A stretch of 64,000 nt of DNA from Neptunomonas sp. (GTDB taxonomy: Bacteria; Pseudomonadota; Gammaproteobacteria; Pseudomonadales; Balneatricaceae). The stretch is taken from positions 65,136 to 129,135 of the forward strand of contig NZ_JADGEV010000002.1 in the NCBI RefSeq assembly GCF_016744175.1. The letters are read 5' to 3'. A program made the translations under genes and the position numbers. Positions 9,856 to 16,934 of the stretch are shown in pieces; positions within the stretch are counted from its first letter, which is position 1, and every line of letters begins with the position of its first letter. Under the pieces are notes generated by a model, which was given only the letters and a program-made list of their open reading frames with translations, was not told the DNA's origin and made no database searches.

Positions 9856-10692
9856 ATGAGTGAAGACCGATCGGGACAACCACGAAGTTGGTTCGGGCGT
9901 TTTGCCCAGGCGTTCTCTGATGAGCCTAAAACACGCGAAGAAGTATTAACCATTCTACGCGATGCAGCAGAAGAGAGTGTACTGGACCAAGAGGCCCTCA
10001 GCATTATTGAAGGCGCGATTCAAGTTGCCGAGATGCAAGTTCGAGATGTCATGATCCCACGCTCTCAAATGGTTGTGGTTGAAGCAGAACAAACACCTAA
10101 AGAATTTCTTCCTCTTATTATTTCCAGTGCCCACTCCCGTTTCCCTGTCATTGGAGAGTCCCCTGATGAAGTCATCGGCGTCTTATTAGCAAAAGATCTT
10201 TTGCCATTAATTATTGACGATGGACAAGAAGAGTTCGACATTTACAACAAACTACGCAAAGCAACCTTCATTCCCGAAAGCAAGCGCCTTAATATTCTAC
10301 TTAAAGAATTCAGGGCCAATCGAAATCACATGGCGATTGTCATTGATGAGTTTGGTGGTATTGCAGGTCTAGTCACCATTGAAGATGTTCTAGAGCAAAT
10401 TGTCGGCGAAATAGAAGATGAACACGATATAGACGAAGATGAAGGCAATATTCGTTTATTTGATGACAATGCATACATTGTAAAAGCATTGACTGAAATT
10501 GAAGACTTTAACGAGTACTTTGACACGAGTTTCCCTGACGACGAGTTTGACACCATCGGCGGCATCGTCACACACCGTTTCGGCCATCTGCCTCGTAAGG
10601 ATGAAGAAGTATCCATCCAAAACTTCACCTTCAAAGTATTATCATCCGATAACCGACGCATTCGTTTATTGCAGGTAATACGCAAATCATAA
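9856..10692 (+). CDS. corC: CorC/YbeX CBS-domain protein
   Basis: 278-residue soluble member of the CorC/HlyC family, linked to Mg2+/Co2+ efflux and, as YbeX, to ribosome maturation. Two CBS motifs span about 66-185 (VRDVMIPRSQM begins the first, DEFGGIAGLVTIEDVLEQIVGEI closes the second). A C-terminal CorC_HlyC domain (about 200-278) contains the typical DDEFDTIGGIV. It lacks the transmembrane DUF21 domain of larger homologues. It sits between ybeY and lnt, 10 nt after the one and 1 nt before the other, the conserved arrangement in gammaproteobacteria. Confidence 0.94.
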   Translation: MSEDRSGQPRSWFGRFAQAFSDEPKTREEVLTILRDAAEESVLDQEALSIIEGAIQVAEMQVRDVMIPRSQMVVVEAEQTPKEFLPLIISSAHSRFPVIGESPDEVIGVLLAKDLLPLIIDDGQEEFDIYNKLRKATFIPESKRLNILLKEFRANRNHMAIVIDEFGGIAGLVTIEDVLEQIVGEIEDEHDIDEDEGNIRLFDDNAYIVKALTEIEDFNEYFDTSFPDDEFDTIGGIVTHRFGHLPRKDEEVSIQNFTFKVLSSDNRRIRLLQVIRKS

Positions 10693-10693
10693 A

Positions 10694-12208
10694 GTGCCAG
10701 TAAGCATGCAAAAATCTTTAACAAAATATCGCGCTCTGATTGCTCTAATCAGCGGCGCGCTGACTCCACTGGCGTTTTCACCTTTTGATTTCTGGGGATT
10801 AATTTTTCTTACTCCAGGCATCTTATTTCTACTACTAGATAACCTTTCACCCAAAAAAGCCGCATGGATTAGTTGGTGTTTTGGCACCGGTTTTTTCGGC
10901 ACGGGTGTCTCTTGGGTCTATGTGAGCATTCATACCTACGGCAATGCTCCTGTATGGCTTGCCGCATTAATGACACTGGCATTCGCAATGGGGCTAGCTC
11001 TCACATTCGCCCTACAAGGCTGGTGCTATGCAAGGTGGCTATCGCGATCATCTCTCTCTAGTATCGGGTTTATTGGCTTGTGGATCCTTTTTGAATGGTG
11101 CCGCAGCTGGTTTCTCACCGGTTTCCCTTGGTTATATCTTGGTTACGCTCTCATCGACTCACCTTTAAAATTTTGGGCACCCATTGGCGGCGTATGGCTA
11201 CTTTCACTGGTTGTACTGTGCTTATCTGTCTCAACAATATTACTTCTTGCGGCGCGCAAAACCTCCCAGCGCATCATGTTGGCTGTAGTAATAACGCTAC
11301 CCTTCATGTCACTGGCTTTACCAAAAGATTGGACGCAGACAACGGGAGAAACTCAAGAGATTGATATAGTCCAAGCCAATATTCCTCAACAGCTAAAGTG
11401 GAATAAAAGTTACTTGCCTGAGTTCATAAACACTTACAGCCGAATGACACTTGAAGAGACCCGCGCCCCTTTGGTCATTTGGCCCGAAACAGCTATCCCT
11501 GCCCTACTCTCATCAGCAAAACCTTATCTGAGCAAACTACTCGCACAATTAGAGCAAGATAATCGCTCCCTTATCAGCGGTTTACCTTCTATCGAGAGAG
11601 ATGCTAAACACCCTGCGGGCTATCGCGTACACAACAGTCTGGCGTTATTAACAGACAAAACAGACACTTACCATAAACAACGACTGGTTCCCTTTGGTGA
11701 GTACGTGCCAATGGAAAGCTATTTACGTGGATTAATTGAATTTTTCAATTTGCCTATGTCGAGCTTTAGCTTGCCCACACAGCAGCAAACAACACTCAGC
11801 CTTGGTTCCAGCAAAATTGCTGCTGCAATCTGTTATGAAATAGCCTACCCAGAACTTGTGAGACAGTTATCTACAGACAGTGATTGGATTCTCACTGTTT
11901 CCAACGACACATGGTTCAGCCACTCCTTAGCCCCTGCTCAACATATGCAGATAGCACGTATGCGCGCATTAGAAAACGGCCGGTGGTTAGTTAGAAGTAC
12001 GAATAACGGGCTAACAGCGATAGTCGACCCTTATGGTGATATAACGGCACAAGCACCGGCATATCAGCAGGCAGTATTATCAGGGAGCATTGAAAAAAGA
12101 ACTGGAGCAACACCTTATCAAAATTACGGTGCTACTCCCGTGTTGCTGTTCAGCTTATTGCTGATAGTGGTTTGCTTTACTCGTCGGCAAAAAGAAAGTT
12201 CCGAATAA
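10694..12208 (+). CDS. lnt: Apolipoprotein N-acyltransferase
   Basis: Inner-membrane enzyme that transfers an acyl chain to the N-terminal cysteine of lipoproteins, the last step of lipoprotein maturation. The N-terminal half has about six hydrophobic segments; the periplasmic nitrilase-like domain carries the triad E265 (WPETAIPA), K328 (YHKQRLVPFGEYVP) and C380 (ICYEIAYPE). One more hydrophobic segment closes the protein. The reading starts at GTG 10694, 1 nt after corC; ATG 10706 is an alternative start. The 504 residues compare with 512 in E. coli. Its last 32 nt overlap the end of the convergent trpG. Several lipoproteins in this window are likely substrates. Confidence 0.96.
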   Translation: MPVSMQKSLTKYRALIALISGALTPLAFSPFDFWGLIFLTPGILFLLLDNLSPKKAAWISWCFGTGFFGTGVSWVYVSIHTYGNAPVWLAALMTLAFAMGLALTFALQGWCYARWLSRSSLSSIGFIGLWILFEWCRSWFLTGFPWLYLGYALIDSPLKFWAPIGGVWLLSLVVLCLSVSTILLLAARKTSQRIMLAVVITLPFMSLALPKDWTQTTGETQEIDIVQANIPQQLKWNKSYLPEFINTYSRMTLEETRAPLVIWPETAIPALLSSAKPYLSKLLAQLEQDNRSLISGLPSIERDAKHPAGYRVHNSLALLTDKTDTYHKQRLVPFGEYVPMESYLRGLIEFFNLPMSSFSLPTQQQTTLSLGSSKIAAAICYEIAYPELVRQLSTDSDWILTVSNDTWFSHSLAPAQHMQIARMRALENGRWLVRSTNNGLTAIVDPYGDITAQAPAYQQAVLSGSIEKRTGATPYQNYGATPVLLFSLLLIVVCFTRRQKESSE

Positions 12209-12842
12209 GCTCTTTACCACCCTCTGTGGCAAAAGACTCAGGATGGAACTGAATACCCGTAATAGGGTATTCACGATGACGCACAGCCATCACTTCAAAC
12301 TCCCCCCCTTGATGAATTTTTGTATAGTCATCAAACTCGTCTGCCGTTAAACCTCCAACAATCGAGGTTAACTCCAAACATTCAGGAAAGCTTTCTGCCT
12401 CAGCCATCAAAGAGTGGTAACGCATCACCTCTAGTTGATCAGGAATTCCACGAAAGATTCCTTGGCCGTTATGCGTTATAGGGCTCACTTTGCCGTGCAT
12501 AGGAACATGCGCTTTAACCACCTTTCCACCAAACTGATGCACAATCCCCTGCATTCCCAAGCACACACCCAATAAAGGTATGGTTTTACCAAACTGCGCG
12601 ATCACTTGAGCACAAACACCAAAATAGTGCTCATCATCTGGTGATCCCGGCCCCGGAGAGATAATAATGCGATCAGGGTTAGCCGCTTGAATCTCACTTA
12701 ACGTGATCTGGTCATTACGCTTAACGACAATATCAAAATTGTCTAACGTGCCTTTGGATTTTTCAGAGGTAAGAATCTCACCGATAAACTGATAAAGGTT
12801 ATACGTAAAGGAGTCATAATTATCGATAATGTAAACTTTCAT
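12177..12842 (-). CDS. trpG: Anthranilate synthase component II (glutamine amidotransferase)
   Basis: Class I glutamine amidotransferase supplying ammonia to TrpE. The catalytic Cys (C96 counted from the upstream GTG) is in GVCLGMQ, and the His/Glu pair lies in FHPES near residue 203. ATG 12842 (MKVYIIDNYDSF) is preferred because GGAGG lies 7 nt upstream; a GTG at 12848 overlaps the trpE stop and lacks that spacing. It is the last gene of trpR-trpE-trpG, and its 3' end overlaps lnt by 32 nt. The protein has a slightly longer insertion after residue 25 than standard TrpG. A PabA role is possible in families that share the subunit. Confidence 0.9.
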   Translation of the reverse strand: MKVYIIDNYDSFTYNLYQFIGEILTSEKSKGTLDNFDIVVKRNDQITLSEIQAANPDRIIISPGPGSPDDEHYFGVCAQVIAQFGKTIPLLGVCLGMQGIVHQFGGKVVKAHVPMHGKVSPITHNGQGIFRGIPDQLEVMRYHSLMAEAESFPECLELTSIVGGLTADEFDDYTKIHQGGEFEVMAVRHREYPITGIQFHPESFATEGGKELIRNFLFADE

Positions 12843-12844
12843 GC

Positions 12845-14242
12845 TCACGCCTCCTCTTTAATAAACTGATCTAATACTTTCTTAGTGCCCGCAAACTTAC
12901 GACGAATCTCTTCATACTCATCTTCAGGATTAGAATCATAAACATTTCCACCACACGTTTGAACATACGCTTTCTCACCATTAGCAAACACAGTGCGAAT
13001 CGGAATCGCGAACGCACAATCGCCATTAAAGGAGAAATGCCCAACGGCACCACCATAAGGACCACGCCCATCTAACTCAAGATCATCGATCACTTTCATC
13101 GCTTCAATTTTTGGTGCTCCGGTTAACGTACCGGCAGGAAAATTACTGGCCAGTGCCGAGAACATATCCTGATCTTCTGCAATAATGCCAACAATTTCAC
13201 TGGAGATATGCTGTACATGGCTAAAGCGTTTTATATCCATCAGACTACGTACTTTAACCGTACCAAACTGAGCTACACGGCCAATGTCATTTCGATGCAA
13301 ATCAACAATCATATTGTGTTCTGCAATCTCTTTAGGGTCATTTAATAAGGTACGCGCTAATGCCCGATCTTCATCTTCCGTTGCTCCACGTTTTGCTGTG
13401 CCCGCCAACGGGAAGGTTTCCATTTCTCCCTGACGCAAACGGAACAGTAACTCGGGGCTAGCACCAATTAACTTTTGCTCACCAAATTTAACGTAATACA
13501 TCTGTGGCGACGGGTTTACTTCACGTAATTGCTCATAAATATTGATCGTATCGCCTTCCAACTTAAAGCGTTTTTTAAAGCCAACTTCTGTCTGGAAAAT
13601 TTTCCCATCAATAATATCCTGCTTAACTTTCATGACGGCTGCAGCATGTTCTGCTTGCGTCATCGTCTCACCCATCGGTGTTATTTCCAGCTCACCATTT
13701 CCTACATACTTTTGCGCAATCAGTGATTCAACCAAATCCAATCGGCTATCTGTATAATAGAAGTAGATCACTTCTCCGGTCATCTTATCCAGAATCAAAC
13801 CATCTTTATAAAGACCAAACTTAAACGCCTCAAACATATCACTGCGCTGCAAGTTAAGCGTCGGCTCAAAGTAGTTCATACTGTCATAACCGATATAGCC
13901 CGTTAGCCCGCCAGCATACTTACGCGAAATAACATTTTGTGGCACTAACTCTCGCAGCAAATAATACGGGTTATCGCTTTGATACTGTGCACACGTCCCA
14001 TCACGCTCCTGAATGAAGAGCGTTTTCTCTTGCGCCCAGATAATTTTTTCAGGATCAAAGCCAATAATCGAATGGCGTGAGATAAAACTATCCTCACCCA
14101 GCGACTCCAACATAAAGCATGTTTCAAATTGCTTTTCGATCTTCTTGAAGAGATCAAAAAAATCGCAATCAGAAGCAATCGTCACATAATGAGGTTTTCT
14201 GGATAGGTCGATACGATCAGGTTTACAGGAAGTCATTGTCAT
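12845..14242 (-). CDS. trpE: Anthranilate synthase component I, atypical (archaeal-like) type
   Basis: Chorismate-binding enzyme making anthranilate with TrpG. Chorismate-domain motifs are present: GASPELLFR, FPLAGTAKRG, AEHNMIVDLHRND, FPAGTLTGAPKIEAM and GPYGGAVG. An N-terminal LES motif (45-47) followed by SRHSIIGF looks like the tryptophan feedback site, which favours TrpE over PabB. At 465 residues it is shorter than the usual proteobacterial TrpE (about 490-520), and TLTGAPK departs from their TVSGAPK. AAGG sits about 5 nt before the ATG. It lies 10 nt after trpR and abuts trpG, so it is probably under TrpR control. Whether another trpE exists in this genome cannot be seen. Confidence 0.87.
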   Translation of the reverse strand: MTMTSCKPDRIDLSRKPHYVTIASDCDFFDLFKKIEKQFETCFMLESLGEDSFISRHSIIGFDPEKIIWAQEKTLFIQERDGTCAQYQSDNPYYLLRELVPQNVISRKYAGGLTGYIGYDSMNYFEPTLNLQRSDMFEAFKFGLYKDGLILDKMTGEVIYFYYTDSRLDLVESLIAQKYVGNGELEITPMGETMTQAEHAAAVMKVKQDIIDGKIFQTEVGFKKRFKLEGDTINIYEQLREVNPSPQMYYVKFGEQKLIGASPELLFRLRQGEMETFPLAGTAKRGATEDEDRALARTLLNDPKEIAEHNMIVDLHRNDIGRVAQFGTVKVRSLMDIKRFSHVQHISSEIVGIIAEDQDMFSALASNFPAGTLTGAPKIEAMKVIDDLELDGRGPYGGAVGHFSFNGDCAFAIPIRTVFANGEKAYVQTCGGNVYDSNPEDEYEEIRRKFAGTKKVLDQFIKEEA

Positions 14243-14252
14243 TTAGCCTTAT

Positions 14253-14501
14253 TCATTCTTCTTCAGCTTTGAGTGCACGTGAACCACGAGTCACCGTTGC
14301 AATACCAACACCTAGGGTTTCAGCAATTTGGCGCTGCGGCACACTCTGCTTCAACATCTTAAAAATCTGCAAACGCTTAGTGACTTCACTAAATTCAGCC
14401 GGGGTTAGCAAAGCGCGTAGCGCAGCCTCCATCTCATCTGGCGTTTTTAATACCAGCAGATGCTCCATTAACTCAAGAGTATATTGTTTATCTGTATTCA
14501 T
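14253..14501 (-). CDS. trpR: Trp operon repressor
   Basis: An 82-residue TrpR, shorter than E. coli TrpR (108) because the N-terminal arm and C-terminal tail are reduced. The core is clear: LLTPAEFSEVTKRLQI, then the DNA-binding helices PQRQIAETLGVGIATVTRGS. As a dimer with tryptophan it should bind the palindrome that directly abuts its own start codon, giving autoregulation of trpR-trpE-trpG. There is no SD before the ATG, and the predicted transcription start nearly coincides with it, so the message may be leaderless. Confidence 0.93.
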   Translation of the reverse strand: MNTDKQYTLELMEHLLVLKTPDEMEAALRALLTPAEFSEVTKRLQIFKMLKQSVPQRQIAETLGVGIATVTRGSRALKAEEE

Positions 14502-14519
14502 GTACTAGTATGCTAGTGC
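14502..14519. promoter_or_regulatory. TrpR operator
   Basis: An 18-bp palindrome, GTACTAGT followed by ATGCTAGTGC, matches the E. coli trp operator consensus (GTACTAGTTAACTAGTAC) at 14 of 18 positions, with both CTAG cores kept. It lies immediately upstream of the trpR ATG and overlaps the predicted -10 element. Confidence 0.85.
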
Positions 14520-14537
14520 ATAGAGAATAATTGTCAA
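14510..14537 (-). promoter_or_regulatory. Predicted sigma-70 promoter of trpR-trpE-trpG
   Basis: On the minus strand a perfect -35 TTGACA (14537-14532) is followed after 16 nt by TAGCAT (14515-14510), which matches 4 of 6 bases of the -10 consensus. Transcription would start at about 14501-14504, at or just before the A of the trpR ATG (14501). The operator overlaps the -10 element, a classical repressor arrangement. Confidence 0.7.
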
Positions 14538-14572
14538 TAGGGGCGAAGATTTAAAAGAGGATTTATATAGAC

Positions 14573-14600
14573 ACAAAAAAGCCCCGATGAATATCGAGGC
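14573..14600 (-). terminator. Rho-independent terminator after the PqqD-like gene
   Basis: On the minus strand GCCTCGAT and ATCGGGGC pair around ATTC (14581-14600, one mismatch) and are followed by six T. It lies 25 nt after the stop of the gene at 14625 and upstream of the trpR promoter, insulating the two units. Confidence 0.85.
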
Positions 14601-14624
14601 TCTTAAAATAACAACAGTACTTGC

Positions 14625-15005
14625 TTAATGAACTGTATATCCATCTTCTGCTATAAGTTTTCGAGCTTCATCTAAGTCTAACGCCTCAAGAGGCTCAGCC
14701 AGGTAATAAGGCAAAGTCACAGGACTTTCACTTAACTTAATAAGATCCCCCTCTTGAAGCCTCTCAATTACTGAGTGAACGGTCTGCTCAAGGTTATCTG
14801 GTGCAGAAGCGTATCGACTGCTGACATAATCCAGCAATTCCTGAATTGAATGCGCACCATCAGCTAACGACACAACAAGGCCTAGCCATTCATCCAAAGG
14901 CGTTACATTATCAGGCTGGTTGATATCCACCAGCCCAACTTCATTATTCTTTTTGGTGTAAATTACCGTTCGGTAAAAATATTGCGCATTATTCAAAATC
15001 AACAC
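14625..15005 (-). CDS. Orphan PqqD-like small protein
   Basis: 126 residues, soluble, no signal peptide. The central part (about 42-95) has the PqqD/RRE winged-helix rhythm: a LADGAHSIQELLDYV segment, a loop, then QTVHSVIERLQEGDLIKL. PqqD-like domains bind peptide substrates of RiPP-modifying enzymes or form small regulatory modules. No pqq gene, radical SAM maturase or precursor peptide is visible within the window, so the role is unknown. The acidic C-terminal 30 residues (EPLEALDLDEARKLI) may be a helical tail. It has its own terminator and is followed by trpR-trpE-trpG. The fold assignment is inference from pattern, not from a search. Confidence 0.6.
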   Translation of the reverse strand: MLILNNAQYFYRTVIYTKKNNEVGLVDINQPDNVTPLDEWLGLVVSLADGAHSIQELLDYVSSRYASAPDNLEQTVHSVIERLQEGDLIKLSESPVTLPYYLAEPLEALDLDEARKLIAEDGYTVH

Positions 15006-15032
15006 CTATCTATTCTTTCTAGCGTTAATATC

Positions 15033-15067
15033 GTTCCTGCTGATATTACACATAACTGAGCAGGAAC
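15033..15067 (-). terminator. Perfect 9-bp hairpin after the cyclophilin gene
   Basis: GTTCCTGCT (15033-15041) pairs perfectly with AGCAGGAAC (15059-15067) around 17 nt. It lies 23 nt after the stop of the cyclophilin gene. There is no T-run on the minus strand, so it may be a weak terminator or an mRNA-stabilising element. Confidence 0.4.
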
Positions 15068-15090
15068 ATGTTTACGTATAAGGAATTAAG

Positions 15091-15693
15091 TTACTCAGCC
15101 ACTAATACAAACGGTTTTTCTACAGATAACGTTCCGCTATCAGTGATGATTACTTCATTCTGAGGCGCATCACTTCTATCAGTTTTTAATTTCTCAACTC
15201 TGTTTATTACTTCCATGCCTTCGATAACTTTCCCAAAAACCGTGTGACGTCCGTCTAACCATGGGGTTTTTGCAAACGTGATGAAAAACTGCGACCCGTT
15301 CGTATTCGGACCAGCATTTGCCATAGATAACCAACCAGCGCCAAGGTGCTTCAATTTAAAGTTCTCATCAGGAAACTTATCACCATAAATCGATTTTCCA
15401 CCTGTTCCATTACCCTTTGTGAAATCCCCTCCTTGCATCATGAACTGTGGAATAACACGATGAAACTTAGAACCTTTGTAGCCAAATCCTTTTTCATGAG
15501 TAGACAAGGCATAAAAATTATTCACGGTTTTAGGTACAGTATCACCGAATAAGCCAATAACAATACGCCCTTCAGGCTTGCCACCAATGGAAATATCCAT
15601 AAATACTTTTTTAGTGACTAGCAAATCAGTGCTTGCATACGTTGGAGATAAACTAATAACAAATAAGAAAACAAATATAATCGCTTTTTTCAT
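15091..15693 (-). CDS. Periplasmic cyclophilin-type peptidyl-prolyl isomerase
   Basis: A 200-residue cyclophilin with an N-terminal signal peptide (about 1-20, ending in TYA), so it should act in the periplasm like E. coli PpiA. Catalytic and binding residues are present: R79 in FHRVIP, then FMMQGGDF (84-91), GSQFFITF (133-140), W145 and H150 in [13 protein letters not shown] Trp at the cyclosporin-contact position is notable, since E. coli PpiA has Phe. The start is ATG 15693, with AGAAGAG just upstream; the frame open to 15738 has no such signal and would bury the signal peptide. Confidence 0.9.
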   Translation of the reverse strand: MKKAIIFVFLFVISLSPTYASTDLLVTKKVFMDISIGGKPEGRIVIGLFGDTVPKTVNNFYALSTHEKGFGYKGSKFHRVIPQFMMQGGDFTKGNGTGGKSIYGDKFPDENFKLKHLGAGWLSMANAGPNTNGSQFFITFAKTPWLDGRHTVFGKVIEGMEVINRVEKLKTDRSDAPQNEVIITDSGTLSVEKPFVLVAE

Positions 15694-15791
15694 TTTTACT
15701 CTTCTATTTTTGTGTGAATACAAATCGAAACTCTTCAATTAATCTAAAGCAATGAGCCCTTGATCTTTCGAATCGAGTATATCATTCAGGT

Positions 15792-16493
15792 TTATACTTT
15801 CGCGCTCATTTCTGCTCGCCCTAATAATCTAAAACTCCAGTTCTCTACCTCACTACGCTCAAGACGCTGTATAACCTTATCCATCCAACTCGAAGAGAGT
15901 CTGCATTGCTGCTTTAGCTTTAACAGCCCATCCATATTCAATGGATCACCAAAGAACACATCACAGGCTTCACGTACCGTCATCGCATCTGGCACTCGCT
16001 CTACTAGCACAAGCGGTAGCTTTTTATTCACTATCCCCGGCTGAATAATCCGATACAACCAACCGCAGCGACTTAATTCTTGCATATCAACAGAAAATTC
16101 ATCAATACCCCAACGTTTATTAAGCTTAAAACAAGGTGAGCGAGGTTGGCTAACTTCAATGATAGCCTCCCCCCATCGATAACGATCGCCCAAGCAGGCG
16201 GTATCTTCTGTCATACCTTCTGAGCTAAGGTTTTCACCCATACCCGGGGCTTGCCAGTTATGATCTACACCATATTTTTTTAGCCAATAGGCGTAGTGTT
16301 CTGAAGGATACTGGTGTAGCGCCCGCTCTAACCCGCCATGATGACGCTGGTCTGCACACTGATCACCTTCTAGGCCTATAGAAGATAGGTAAATATCTTT
16401 ATCGATTGCTAATTTATCAATCGCAGTTTCAAGGCCATAACGCTGTGCTACTTTCCCACAGTAAACTCTATCGAGGTAGTGTTGATTGTTCAT
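15792..16493 (-). CDS. MOSC domain protein, YiiM-like
   Basis: 233 residues similar to E. coli YiiM (224), a molybdenum-cofactor-dependent protein involved in N-hydroxylated base analogue reduction. The MOSC core shows GLEGD (40-44), HHGG (51-54), GENL (86-89) and the conserved cysteine C121 in QPRSPCFKLN, the expected molybdenum ligand. The C-terminal 70 residues fit the 3-alpha domain that follows MOSC in YiiM. ATG 16493 has AAGGA 6 nt upstream; the frame is open to 16526 but lacks support. It is followed by the cyclophilin gene on the same strand after a 98-nt gap. Confidence 0.86.
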   Translation of the reverse strand: MNNQHYLDRVYCGKVAQRYGLETAIDKLAIDKDIYLSSIGLEGDQCADQRHHGGLERALHQYPSEHYAYWLKKYGVDHNWQAPGMGENLSSEGMTEDTACLGDRYRWGEAIIEVSQPRSPCFKLNKRWGIDEFSVDMQELSRCGWLYRIIQPGIVNKKLPLVLVERVPDAMTVREACDVFFGDPLNMDGLLKLKQQCRLSSSWMDKVIQRLERSEVENWSFRLLGRAEMSAKV

Positions 16494-16805
16494 ATAATCC
16501 TTATAACCTGAGCAGGTCATACCCAAACCTATTCCAACCCAGTAATTGGCACCACCGGTGTCCTTTGCATTACGTCACTACGCCAAAAATGTAGAGATCA
16601 ACTAATGAGACTCCAAACTTCTACATAAAGGCTACAGGTAGCAACTCATTGCCACTATTAGATGTTAACTACGAAAAATTAACAAGATTCAGTCATTTTG
16701 AAACGTCCAGAAAAACCCAACGGCTCAACAAGAACACAGTATAAAGCAGAGATGAGAAAGTTAATTACTGAAAAACAATGTAATCATTATTAAGCCTTAA
16801 TGCTC

Positions 16806-16829
16806 AGCTAAAAGAAAAAACTTTTAGCT
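16806..16829. repeat. Perfect 9-bp inverted repeat
   Basis: AGCTAAAAG and CTTTTAGCT are perfectly complementary around a loop of six A. Read on the minus strand the loop would be six T. It lies 106 nt beyond the chemoreceptor stop and may belong to its 3' end. Confidence 0.6.
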
Positions 16830-16854
16830 TTAGATAGCAAACCTATTGAATGAC

Positions 16855-16926
16855 AGGCTTTGGCCCATTAATGATGACTCCCAGCATCTAAGAAGACACT
16901 ATTCACCATTAAATGGGACAAAGCCT
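16855..16926. repeat. Long imperfect inverted repeat next to the chemoreceptor stop
   Basis: GGCTTTG (16856-16862) pairs with CAAAGCC (16919-16925), CCCATT (16864-16869) pairs with AATGGG (16912-16917), and AATG pairs with CATT further in, around a 33-nt unpaired centre. It begins 9 nt after the chemoreceptor stop on the minus strand. No T-run follows. Confidence 0.6.
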
Positions 16927-16934
16927 TAAAGCAG

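Larger units (their letters stand above)
16494..16934. other. Gene-free region with two inverted repeats
   Basis: These 441 bases between the MOSC gene start and the chemoreceptor end contain no open frame with coding character on either strand. The MOSC promoter should be at the low-coordinate end. Two clear inverted repeats, at 16806-16829 and 16855-16926, occupy the high-coordinate third and are listed separately. Otherwise I see nothing. Confidence 0.5.

Noticed and set aside
10326-10724. 132-residue open frame on the minus strand, very Ser-rich
   Set aside because: It is the reverse frame of corC; the Ser richness reflects the complement of the corC codons.
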